64,000 nt of DNA from Caprimulgus europaeus (taxonomy: Eukaryota; Chordata; Aves; Caprimulgiformes; Caprimulgidae): positions 186,001-250,000 of the forward strand of contig OU015524.1 in NCBI GenBank assembly GCA_907165065.1. The letters are read 5' to 3'. This document shows positions 29,461 through 41,765 of the stretch, one piece after another. The notes under the pieces were generated by a model that was not told the DNA's origin, searched no databases, and was given only the letters and a program-made list of their open reading frames with translations. How positions within the stretch are numbered: the first letter of the stretch is position 1; each line of letters starts with the position of its first letter. The position numbers were made by a program, and so were the translations under genes.

Positions 29461-32400
29461 GTGAACTCTACTGCCTCTCACCTCACTGTTGCATCTGTGA
29501 CAAGGTTATGTTGGCATTTCAGGATTATACTTTTTAAAAAAACTGAAAAAAAAAAATTTTTCCAAGTTGCAGTGGGGTTTCCGCCGGGGAAGCAGCTCTG
29601 CATTCTCCTTCTGCTTCGTTTGCTAGGTAGGTTTTAATTACATTTTCCTTGATTTATAGTTAGAGATATTTGTGCTGCTGTTGACTCTGCAGTTCATTAC
29701 TTGACATCCCTGGGTGCAGTGCCAGTGAATTCCCAGCTGGCAGCTCAGTTGCCCACCATGAAGCAGGGAGGTGAGGTGTGTGGGTGCAACACTGTGAGGC
29801 ACCTGGATGAGGGCCAGACATTTGTGGAAGAGCAGTGTTGTCCCTTCTCGTGCTCTCTCTGTGTGCTATGGGGTGGACTGGATCACCTGGCATAGTGCTC
29901 CTGAGTCGGGTTAAAACTGCAATTCTAACTGACAAGAACCCCTTCAGCACATCCTCTGTGAACATTTACCTGTTAGTACAAAAAAACCCCAGACCAGCAT
30001 CTGGTATGTGAGCAGCAGACATCTTGTTGTAATGTCAGTGATGAATTCCAGTTATTCTCTTCCTAGTATCAATGAATAATCTAATTTCCCGCTACATTGA
30101 GGAATACGGTTAATTGGCTCAAACTGAAGTATGGAGACTATGTGCCTGGTTAACAGCAGCTGCCTGCAGGCTCAAGGCTTTGCAGGTTTGTCAGGAATAA
30201 CACCTTTTTTAAGACCATGCAGATTTCTAGATGACAGGATACAGAAATCAAATAGCAGGGGAAACACAGACAGTGCTAGTCACTAAAAAAGGAAGGTGTT
30301 ACAAAAGACTTGTTTGCTTTGTATTTTGAAACTATTTCTAGTGTAAACTCCTTTTCTAAAGCAAGTAAACTGGGGACAGTGTCAATAAGCTGATTTTCTC
30401 CTTTGCAGTTAGAGCCCAGGACACACATATATTCTTGTTCTGGAAGCGTAATTTATGTCTGAGACTGTTCTCTGATTCATAAAGAGCATGGAAATAATTC
30501 ACCTAGGGCCTGAATGTTCTGCCATGTGTTTCCTTTCATGTTTAGAGTAAAGCTTATCTGCCATGTGCTAACCCTGCTTCTCTCCATGCCACAAATTAAT
30601 TAGCAAACAAAAGCCAGCTTGTAGACTTTCCATTGAAGCTGCAAAGGTACAAACAAAGAAGCATCAAGGCAGTTTTTCTTTCTTGTTTAAACATTACAAA
30701 TGACATTAATCGTTTTACAGAATCAATCTTGGAAGGTTTTCAAAAAAAATCTAATAGCAGAAAGTATGAAAGGGTAGACAGTGAAAAACTCTTCAGGTGA
30801 ATATTAATGCAAGTTCCCTGGTAGTCGCTGGTAGTGATTGAAGCAAACAAGACATATTGCTGTAGCTCGGCTGAAGAATATTTCTATAATGCAAAGAAAT
30901 GAAGTGTGAAGCATGTGAATGCACTCTGAAGAGCCGTTTCCTGGAAGCCGTTTCGTTTGTATTGTAGCCCATCGTTAAACAAAACGTGATGCCCCTTTGT
31001 GTGCTTTTGTGCTGGGGCTTTCTGTTCTTTGCTGTGAGCTACGGCAACGTTCCCCTTGGGAGAGGAAACTTTCCAGGAAGGTGTAGAGGCTAAAGCAAGC
31101 AAAGAGTTGCTACTTTGCTTATGCAGAGTTCTGCATGAAATAGTAGCCCAGGAAACAGATTGTGATTCCTCCTCCAGTGATGATTTAGGTTCAAATTTGT
31201 CTGGGAGGACAAGTCAGGGACTGGATAATTCCCCTTCCTCCCCCGCCCAACTTAGGAGTTGAGAGGTTTCTGGATGGCTATTTGTGGTAGATCAAGATTC
31301 CGACAGGCTGTTTGAAGGTACTTCTCTTTCACAGAGACTTGTTTTGCCTGTTTTACTGCATTATGGGCAGCTATAGCACTGTCTTTCATTTTCTGTATTT
31401 TTTTTACCTTTTTTCTTTTAGTGCTTCTTGCTCTTGGTTGGGTTTAAAGACTCTGATGCTCAGCCACGCTGAGCTCCTGCATCATTTTACAAAGAGCAGA
31501 TACTGCAAAACTTACCAGCTCCCTTTCTACCAGGAGCTGGCTAGATGTTCAAGTGTCTGAAAGAGTTAGGACTGTACTATCTCTGTGTCGGTCAGAGCAG
31601 GTTGTAGGAAACAAGTCCATGTGAACAGGGTGTGCTGACCCCTCTTCTGAATTCTCCCGTGTTGTGGTGTAGAGATGGATCTATCTGAAAGCCCTGTTAC
31701 TTGGCTCATGATGGGCTGACTCACCAGCCCCACGAGCCAGGATAAATGGCAAGATTCACAGATGTCAATCAAACATCCATGGGCCTAAAGACTGGGTTTC
31801 TCTCAAGATAGTGTGTATTGCCATTTCCTTCAGTGCAAACAGTGCTGATTAAACTCTGAAAAACTGAGTGTGGAAGGAATACAGTACTGGTGCTTTCTCC
31901 ATGAATAAAACATGTTTTTATGCCTCAGCTGGGGCTGAACTTGTTTTTACAGGTCAGACTCTTACAAATGTCACACAAAAATTTATGCACAATTTCTAGA
32001 TAACTACATAAATAACCTAATTACCAGTCCAGATTTTCCCACTTTCTTTTGGCGTTAAAGGCAGCCCTGAAATATAACTATTTTCCAGTGAATAAAAGTT
32101 CTTATTATATTTTTACTTGATGTTCAATGAGTCATGCAGTCAGGCAGTGGATAAAAAAGTTTGAGAGAAGGAGGCAAAACTATTTCTCTATGGTGTCATC
32201 CCTATCTTCATAGTATGAGTCATGACACGAAAACCCAATGAAACTGACTCCAGCTCTGCAGCAGGGGTCCTTCATCAGGAATAAAGCTGTAGGAAACAAT
32301 CCTACCCCACTGGGCTACAATCCAAATATTGCTGTGACAGTAAATGTTTTAAAATCATCCTCTCCTGAGCTGCAGCTCAATCAATCTGTGCTCTAGCAAT

Positions 32401-33317
32401 GATTTTTCAAACTCATCTGATGAAATTTGCAGGATATTAGATCTACCTGACCTCTTGTTCAGTGATGTTTTGTTGTGATTTTTTTTTTCTGTTACTGAGT
32501 TATTAGAATGTCATGGGAGATACTGAGCAGAAAGCACTGAGATTAAAAACAAAAGCACAAGCCAAAATATTCTTCAGGTAGTTTAAATTGCTTTATGTCC
32601 CTCTTAAGTACTTCTTCAGAAATGGAGTACTTTCCTTCTTCTCTTACCATTACACTTGATCAGCAAAGGCTGCAGTTTTTTAGAGGCCAGGATGCATCAG
32701 GACAGTAAGAATTTGTGGAGGTTAACAAGAGTTAGAATGATAACCTTGACTGTGAGGAAAAGGAAGATTTGTCATTCAAACTACTGCAGGCAAAGTGGAA
32801 ATAAAACTGCAATAAGATCACAGATTATGGAGGGCAAAGGAATCAACACCAACAACATAGCCCTTTCTGAAATGCCCAAAGTAGCTTTATTTGACCGGGA
32901 AGCTCCCTTTAGAATCGTACCTGAGGTGTCTCAGAGATTGTTGGACTGATCTTGCAGGGAGATTGTTCAGTTCAGCCTCTGACCCTACTGTCCATTCTCT
33001 CATCAGTTCTCCTGAGTCTATTTGCAGAGAAATGGTGTCTTTCAGTGTACTACAGGCAGCCAACACATCTTCTTCCCTCTTTCCTACATACCTTCTGGAT
33101 ACCCTTGCCAGTGTATTGGAGTGTGCTGAAAGAATGGCTCTGCTGCAGTCCTCGAAGTGGAATGCCATTCCTGTCACATGGACCAGCTCACCCTCAGTCC
33201 CAAAGAGAAATGCAAGAGAAAATCTGCTTTTGTGTTCCTGACTTCTGGAGTAGTGTGATGCCTGTACTTGGATTTCATAAAGGCACTAGTCCCACTTGCA
33301 CTGCCAGCTCTGAGATA
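29461..33317. other. AT-rich, gene-poor stretch
   Basis: No gene or repeat family is recognised. Frames of about 100 codons at 32656-33241 lack any motif and one overlaps the microsatellite flank. A run of A with few interruptions occurs near 29537-29560. Confidence 0.5.
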
Positions 33318-33498
33318 TTTCTCTTTCTCTCTTTCTCTCTTTCTCTCTTTCTCTCTTTCTCTCTTTCTCTCTTTCTCTCTTTCTCTCTTTCTCTCTTTCT
33401 CTCTTTCTCTCTTTCTCTCTTTCTCTCTTTCTCTCTTTCTCTCTTTCTCTCTTTCTCTCTTTCTCTCTTTCTCTCTTTCTCTCTTTCTCTCTTTCTTT
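33318..33498. repeat. (TTTCTCTC)n microsatellite, about 22 units
   Basis: An essentially uninterrupted 8-bp repeat of about 180 bp; the plus strand is all pyrimidine. It produces a Ser/Leu/Phe frame on the plus strand and a Lys/Arg/Glu frame on the minus strand, both artefacts of the repeat. A homopurine-homopyrimidine tract of this kind can form triplex DNA in principle. Confidence 0.98.
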
Positions 33499-36400
33499 AT
33501 CATTCAGCTATTTAAAGAGGTGCAAAGACATCCTTCAAACAAAACTTCACACTAGGTGGTGAGTTAACAGAAGGGTTGTCCTGCTTTGGGATGCCTATTT
33601 CCTGACATAGACAGATGTTCTCTGAAATTCTGGTGTAGATTCAGATCTCCTTATCCCTGGCATTTCTTGTGACCCAAAACTTAATTAGTATGTTTGCTTT
33701 AACATTTAAATTTTTAGAAATGTTAATTTCCCTTAGGCATAGTTTGTTGAAGCCATCTCCTGTCTAGATGGTAAACAGAAGTGTTAATGAAGTGTTAATG
33801 ATTGCTCTAATATTTAACTCGGTGATAAACAAATAGCTCATTTTGAAAGAAATGCTGCCTTTCCCTGGAGCAGTGTGTGAGGGTGGGAGGGCTTGGACTG
33901 GGGGTAAAAGGATGAGATGCAGCCCTTACTCTATAGGTTTTCATCTTACAGATCAGCTTTTTTCATACCTGCTATGCTTGATGCTGCATGTTGCAGATAC
34001 AGACATTACTCACACGTGCACAGGCAGACTACATGTAACTCATTACCAGCTTGTAGGAAATGCTGTCACAATGAGAGCTAACTTCTCGGGGTTGATGGTG
34101 GGTTTGTGGGGATATTATGATAGCAGGATGACACAGAAATGGGGAATGGGGGTAAAAACATAGTCTGGATTACCAAAATGTCCAGAAAACGCTGCCACCT
34201 CTTTTATGCTTGAATTAAATTCATATTATTCTGGATGTCAGACTTCTCCAGTGCTATGAGAAAATATCTATAGGGGATTATTACAAGAAGTCTTAAGAGA
34301 GGGGGGAAGAAAAAGAACCAGGGAAGAGAAAACTAACAATCAGTAGTAGAAAATTCTGAATGGTTCTAAGAAGTTTATTTCTCTAGGAGAAATACTACAA
34401 GAAGACAGACTGTAAGAACCAAATCTGTTAGTGACGAAGTTAAACTGAAAAGTGTCATTGCAGAGAAGTACAGAAGAGTCACGCAAGAGGTCTTGGATTG
34501 CTCTGTAGCCCTGAAAACAAACCTCCACCTAGTCCAGGGCCATAATAGGAGCTCCTTCTCAGGGCAAATATTATCTTTTTTTTTTTTCTTTCTTTCTCAA
34601 AACTGAACAGAGTGAAAGAAGAGTGAAAGTAGCTTTAATGCCTTTGCAAGCAGTGATAAAGCTGCTCCTCCACTGAATACAAACAGCAACCAGTTCAGAG
34701 GAGACTCATGGGAATGGAGGAGATGATTGTCTAATTTGGGGTCTGAGAGAGCATATGGAAACTGGCAGATGGGTTTGAGTAACAAGAGAAGTGAGGAGAT
34801 TGGGCCTCCACTGCTTCTTTCATGGAAAGGGTAACTTTTCAGAAATATAATAACAAGTGGTAAGGCTCAGGAACACTGTAGGACCTTTCCACTGCCATGG
34901 TGTTATTCTATCACTTTTTGTGACATGGTGCCCTCTTTGAAACTAAATCGCTGTATGAGCTGCTTACTGCACCTGGCAGACTGGAATATATATATATCTC
35001 CTAACCTCAGGCAAAAGTGCTAATGAATCAGAGACCATGAGTGAGTGCTGCATGGACCACAAGTGGCTTGCTTTTAAAAAGCTCTGAGCTAATGTACAAC
35101 AAAGTTAATCAGATTCTATGATAGCAAATACATAAAACATTTTACAGGTTGGGGAGAAAACTGGCAACTGTATTGGCACAAAGCTTCGAGGGGATGAGGG
35201 ACAGTGTGTTTCATACAGGGTGCATTAACAGAATGGCAGGTAGGTGATTCAAACTCAAGTTGCCTTTCTTCCTATGAGCATTTTCCCTGAAATGTATTGT
35301 TCTGTATACGTGGCTGCATCAGGAAGAGAAGCTTCTTAAACTTGCCAGACTTCCAATAATCCTCTGTTTAGCCTGAGATTTGCTTGACTAAGCATGGATT
35401 AACTGTTCACCATGTAGGTGTCTATCTCTGTGCTAGTCACCTTAAGCTGTCACCTTTTTGTTTTTTAGTGGATGAAGTCAAGGGAGTCCAGAGCACAGTT
35501 TGTTTTGCCCATGTGTATCTTCATCCCTTTGATCACAGAGGTCATGAGTTAAACTCCTCTGAGCAGGCTGTGTGCATCTCTACTGGCTGCAGGCAAGTGT
35601 CAGGTAATTCGCAGGTGTGGTGGCCTGTGCCTGGATGTCTAAAGTTAGAATTTCTTGAGAGAGTCATCTCACCTGTCTTTTTAGCATGACCAGACAAAGG
35701 GTAATGATGTGAAACTTTCTGCATTGTTTCGTACGCTCTACTTTTGGTAAAATGTTTTAAATGGGACAAAATGGGTCACAGCTTAGTACACAAGAATGAA
35801 CAGCTCTTCAAAAAGCTTCTAATTTCTAAGGATAGATAAAAAAACTCCTCTATAACTCAAGCAGAGTTTCAGCCTTGGCACATATGAGATTGTGCAACAT
35901 CGGAAGGTAAATGAGTTGAAGATTTCCAGGTACATACTTGTAAGCTGGTGAGCAACAGTTTGCTTAGAGGTGCTGGTTCTCCATCAGAGAGCAACAGAGC
36001 AGAAATACAGAATGGGCAAATGTTTCTAGGAGGAAGGTAAACTTGTTTGTGACGAGTGCTTATCATGAGTTGGGTGACGAGGGCAGCTAGCACATGTCAT
36101 AGAAAATATTCCTGTTCTCTCTGCAGTTTACGTATGTATCTCAGCTAAGTGCATCAGAGCCTTAATTCAGATACAGTAACTCTGCTCTGCATTGCTTCAT
36201 GCCGGAAAAATAGACCTTTTCCAGTGAACCAGAATGAACAGATGCAGTTGCAAACAGCTAGCAGAAGCCAGTGAGCAGGAACAAGCATGAGGGGCCTGTC
36301 TGAGGAGTAACAGCTCTGCCTGGAGTTAGGAGATGGGGAAGGAACTGAGGAGGCTTTCCCTGAAGAGATGGCAAACTACGCTGGAATGACATTTTACACT

Positions 36401-37306
36401 TTAATGAACCAGGTCCCGTTAAATTCCATAAATGCCTTCTATTGCCCTTTTTAAAAAAGATTCTGAGCATCTTGTGCTTGTTGTGTTTGGCAGCCCAGGT
36501 GAGATGGATGTTTTGGTTGTATATTTAGGGCATAAGAATGGCCAATAATTATTCTCCATAGTTTCCAGAAGCTGTCTGACACCTAAAAAGAAAGTAGCGG
36601 CTTTTTTGTCACCTCTTTGCAGAACTGGAGCGAATGGGAGAAGGTGATGAATAGGAATAGGGCCATGTGAAAAAGACAGTGGCAAGAAAAACATAATTAG
36701 TCCTAACTTCTTTCTCTGCAGCTCTGAAAGAGCTGATTGTTCCCACGCACCAGTTTTGCAGAAGTTTTAAACAATCTCTCTAAAGGGGTGGGCTACTGGA
36801 TTAAAAGCTGAAAATTGCTGTTGTGGGCAAGGTGCTTCCAATGTTGCAGGTTACCTGGTTTGTTATTTTATATAAGATTTTACACATGAAACATTAAGAA
36901 ATTTGGTAACTTACAGAAATCTATTTTCCATCTCCTTGTGAGACCATGCTGTGCTGTTGTGCTGCTTTGTTTCTTGGAAGCAAGGTGTTATGAAGAATCA
37001 GTTACTGCTTTGTGGTTTAAAAAAAAAAAACAACAAAACTACAACCAAACCACACACACAAAAAAACTCCCACAAACACCCAAAACCTCCAACATTAATT
37101 AGGAAAATCTGACTGTGTAAGGTGGAAGTGCAGAATGGAATTTAGAGCAGGTGCTTTGCCTCTGTGCTATTAAATACAGATGGATTGGGGAGTGGGTAGA
37201 AGAGGCACTGTGGTGTTTGGCCTGGGAGCCGAGACTCCTGATGTTCTTAAAGCAGAAAGTGTCTTAGAATATGGGCGTTGTAACTCCCCACTGGTTACAA
37301 CAGGAA
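33499..37306. other. AT-rich, gene-poor stretch
   Basis: No gene or repeat family is recognised. There is a short (TA)n near 34987-34998, a T run at 34577-34587 and an A/C-rich patch at 37020-37090. Confidence 0.5.
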
Positions 37307-37485
37307 TCACAGAATAGCTGAAGCTGGAAGGCACTTCTGGAGATCTGGTCCAACCCCCTCCCTCAAAGCAAGGCCAATTCGAGGTTTTTCAGGGCTATGT
37401 CCAGTTGGGCATTGACCATCTTCAAGGGTGGAGACTCCACAGCCTCACTGGGCATCCTGTTCCAGTGTTCTGTCACCTTTACAGT

Positions 37486-37517
<32 letters not shown>

Positions 37518-37884
37518 AAGCTTTTTCTTATTTAAGACAGAAATACAGAATTTCATATATTGCAGTTTGTGGCCATCTCGTCCTGTCACTGGGCACCACT
37601 GAGAAGAGCCTGGCTACCTCTTTACTAACCAGGCTGTTTGTCTGCCCCTCTGACGCTTATACACACTGATTGCCCTGAGCCATCTCTTCCCCAGGCTGAA
37701 CAAGCCCAGGTTTCTCAGCCTCCCATCATGTGTCTAATGCTCCAAACCTCTTGAGTTTGTAACCATTATCTGGCCTCACTCTGGTATGTCCATGTCTCTC
37801 AGAACTAGACCCAGCACTCAAGCTGTGTTTCACCAGTGCTGAGCAGAGGGGAAGGATCAGCTCTCTCAATCTTCTGGTTAGTCT
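37307..37884 (-). mobile_element. CR1 LINE fragment, reverse orientation
   Basis: Begins AATCACAGAATAGCTGAAGC and passes through GGTCCAACCCCCTCCC, TGTTCCAGTGTTCTGTCACC, CAGGCTGAACAAGCCC and CAAGCTGTGTTTCACCAG, which is the reverse complement of the CR1 3' region, about 580 bp. A 35-base A-rich tract (37484-37518) interrupts it where the consensus has CACAGTAAAGAA, an A-tract expansion inside the element. It is diverged and not coding. Confidence 0.9.
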
Positions 37885-40800
37885 AAAGAGAAATATATGC
37901 AGTGATATAGGGGGGGTGAAGGCCCTCCACACCACCAGATTCCTGCCCCAACTTTGAGGAGAATGGTGCCTGAATGCTTTTTATATCTCTGTGCAAATAC
38001 GAATGCCAGGTGAAGTGGATCTGGTTTTGCAGCTCCCAAGAAGGTCCATCTTCTCCAGAAAGAGATATTATTTAGAGTACCTCATGTCATAAAGTTTTCT
38101 TACAGTCTATGCTGGCCTCCTCCAGAGTGTGCTGGCTCTTGTGAAGCACCTGGCCTTCTGTGCACCTTGTATAGGATGGGAACCTAACAGAGGGCTGAGT
38201 GCACCTTTCTTGGTGCCTAGGCACCTCTCACCCCTGTAGGGACAGGGACCCATCTTGGTTTGCCTCCTTTCAAGAACTGAAGTAGTCCTATTTATTGCAG
38301 AATTATTTCGAAAGTATGCTCATTAAATGAGCTCAGAGGAGAGAATAATGGTCACCATGTAAGTATATATTAGATAGGATAAAGGCTCAAATACAGAACA
38401 TGAAACAAGTTCAGCTAGATATCCACAGCAGCCCCTAAAGGGGCTGAGACTCTTCCAGTGAGGGAGTACCCTTATAAACGATAGCATAGTATCTGACTGG
38501 AGGTTAGTTGTAAATGGAGAGGGAAAGAGAGGCTCATGATCAATATGATGATTGCTATCAGTTAAAACCAGTCAGTAGAACTAGAGGAGAGTACTATCTA
38601 ATACCAGCCTTACTTCATTTTTAAAACAGGAGAAGTGTTAAGCCCAGAGTACACTGATGGCATTATATTTTTATTAATGAAAAGGTGAGGGAAAAATATT
38701 CCTGCAGCAGGATCTAATGGGGGTTTAGCTTAGCGCTGGTGTTTCAGTTACAGCCAAAAAGCCATTGTATGTCTTCTGAGTAATTGAAGTGACGCTAACA
38801 GTCCTTACCACTGAAAAAAAAAATCCTGTGCAAATCTCTAGGGGAGAACATATTAATGGTTTGGCATTAAATCTATACCGAGCCTAGCCCAGCTGCTCAG
38901 CTTTGACTTGTAGCTGTGGCTGATGTTAAGCTATTTAGCAGAGTTTTTACTGTCACTTTATTGTAGTTGATGTTAAAAATTCCCAATCCCATGCTATTTA
39001 ATGCTGTCTGTAACAGTAGCTCGATCCAATACGATCTGTGAAGTCCGGATTATTTTCATGACGCTGCTCGTATTTTCTTAAAAGCAGAGAGTAGCTTCCA
39101 GAGCAAAATTAGATACAATTTGGTCTCTTCTAGGAGTTATGCCTTTCAGCACGACTGGTAGATCAGGACTTTACAAGCTCTTAAGAATGTAGGTCTGCCA
39201 TTCTGTCTGCACACTACTGTAAGTGCCTTCCCTTGTGGGGTGGTAAGGAGGGCCACAAGGGCAGGAGATGCTACCACTTCCTTTGAGTCACTGTTGTAAG
39301 GCCCATGTGAACTTTCTGAGAGAGCAATTTCCTTCATTTAGGAGCAAACCTCTGCTCAATTTCCCTACCATCAGTTCAGGACAGAACACACCCTGCTGTA
39401 ATAGGTAATACAGCATTTTTTGAGTGGAGCTTTCCTATGGCATTTACGATTCAATCAGACAATTGTTTCCTTCCAGAGGTGTTACTTTCTGTGACTAGTT
39501 TTGCAGGCTGCAGTGAAGCAGTATTTTGTTAACAGGTAACATCTTTGTTGTTTGGGGGATGATGGCAGTTATGTGCACTTAGCTTTGCAATGACAGAGAA
39601 CTTGCTGTCTCTAGTACATGAGTGGCAAAGCAAATGGTACACGAAAATAACTAATTCCGTTCAGTCTGCCCTGCACCCTTTTTTCCCCAGGGCTCCTGAA
39701 GGACGGTTCCTTTTAATAAAGCTCAGTTCAAACATCTAACTCCTAAAGGTAGAAGTTGTTGAATACGTTGTCTTTGCAATGGAACACAAAATCATCTGTC
39801 TGTTGATCCAAGCAGAAGCCTGTAGGCTGGCATATGGATAGTTTCAGTATGTAACCTGATTTCCAAGCATATGAGCAGAAACTTGTAACTAACTGTTTTC
39901 AGAGTTCTGCTCGGTGTGTTCAGCTAAGACTTGTACTGGGGCTCTCTGCTATATTGGTTACCACAAGCTATGGAAAAAAATTAGTTGGTTACTGATAGGG
40001 TGTAGCAACAAACCAGGCATTCCAGATAGCTCTGATTTGTCTTGTGCAGAACTGTTAGATCTTCTTAATGACAGCTTCTGTGCTTCTGGACTTTCACAGA
40101 AGATTTTTAAGGGATCACAAACAATTGAATAAAATCCACAGAAAATCCAGGTTTTATGTTTCTGTCTGTTCTTAACCAACTTATTGCAAGATTGGTGAAC
40201 ATACATGTATTTCACATGTGATTCTTGTCTCCAGCTGCTAAGATATACCTTTTGGGGGAAAATCAAATATCCAAAATACTATTCTCACTTTTTCATTTTA
40301 TCTGGTTATCTATTGGTGACTCTTATTAATATGGAAAATGTTTGACAGTGCTGTCATCGCAGTGTCTTGAGCAAAGATAAGCTATTACTGCAGTAACAAC
40401 ACGTGTGTGTGATAAAGTGTGCTTATTAAATGAGCAGATGAGATGCTGTGAAACGAGGGGAAAACCCCATTGTGTTTATATGGGATTGCTCTGTTTAGAA
40501 CAGATCTGAGTAATGCCAGTCACCCATTCTGTCCTCACAAAGGTTACCATTTCTTTGGTTACACTGACACAAATGGGAGCCCTTCCTGAAATATAATCTG
40601 TGAAATGATCAGGCATAAAAAAAAATCAAAATCAAACTAAGCAAGTGTTTCTCCCTCCTATTCCAGAGAAAGGCTATTCAAAGATAGTTTTGTTTTTCAT
40701 TATATATATATGACATATATGTTCATATAAAAATCCACACATAATCAAGAATAGGTAGATATGGTTTAAAAATTAGTTATGTACTTCTGATGGCAGAGCT

Positions 40801-41377
40801 GCTGATGTGGTAACTCCTGATAGGGCACAAGGACAATGGTGGGAAAAGAACTATCAGCTGATGTTGGTAATAATTCACAGCAGTTCCACTGCTGACAAAA
40901 CAATTCATGTAACCTATGCCCTTGGTATCAATAAGGCTGCATTTTAAAGAAGAAGAAAAAAATCAAACAAACAAAACCCCACACAAACCCAAGCATTCAA
41001 ACAAACAAACCCCACCCCTAAAAAAAACACTGTAGGCCAGCTGAAAACTTCCTTCCAGGTAGGGAGATCTTTTGGATGTTTGGTATCCCCTGGATCTTCA
41101 ACTGAGTAAAGTCTTCCCAGTAAGAAGTAGGAGTAAAGTAGGAAGGAAAGTATTAAGGGTCATTGTAGGTGGTTAAATGTAGAAAAACAGATGGGGCCTT
41201 CTAACCTTGTGCTGGGACTAAAGTGGCTCTTAACAGTTTGGGATGTCAGGAAACTGTAGAAGTTCTTGCCTTTCGCCTCCTCCCATTTTGGTCTCACACA
41301 GAGGAGATTAGGCTGAAAGATTGAGCACGGGGGACAAAAATTTCAAATAGAGGATATGTTTTGATAGGATGTAATAC
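37885..41377. other. AT-rich, gene-poor stretch
   Basis: No gene or repeat family is recognised. Minor features are a (TA)n-like patch at 40700-40735 and an A/C-rich patch at 40955-41025. Confidence 0.5.
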
Positions 41378-41765
41378 TGTCCTGGTTTCAGGGGGATAGA
41401 ATCACAGGCCAGCTGTGGTCTGCAGGCCATTAGCAGTTTGGAGTCAGCCAGGTGCTTAATCTAGGAGGGGCAAAAGCCAGGGCAGCTGAGCCCAGCTGGC
41501 TAACAGGTCTATCCCACACCATAAATGTCATGCTCGTGAGAGAGGGGATGTTTATTGAAGATGGAGGGGCTTCTGCTTTGCTTCTCCTCTCTTCTCCGGT
41601 CACTGGACTGGGCTGAGTAGAACTTTTTATGGTTTTGTTTCATTAAATCTGTTTTCATTTCAACCCATGGGCTTCCTCCCCTTTCCCCAACTCCCCTTTT
41701 CAGCTGGCCAGGGATCATCGGGTGATAGAGCAACTGCTATGGTTTGGCCCCAGATATGGGCTACA
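41378..41765 (+). mobile_element. Solo LTR, avian ERVL-type, diverged
   Basis: Starts TGTCCTGGTTTCAGGGGG. It has the CCCACACCATAAATGTCATGC block, an ATTAAA polyadenylation signal (41642-41647) followed by CTGTTTTCATTTCAACCC, and ends in a GGTTTGGCCCC...CTACA segment, in the order of avian TGTCCTGGTTT LTRs. The 3' boundary is approximate; no clear target duplication was found (left flank AATAC). It is shorter than the copy at 45821 (about 390 against 636 bp). Confidence 0.78.

Noticed and set aside
32952..33515. 187-codon plus-strand frame ending in a Ser/Leu/Phe repeat
   Set aside because: Half of it is the 8-bp microsatellite, and the 5' half has no motif.
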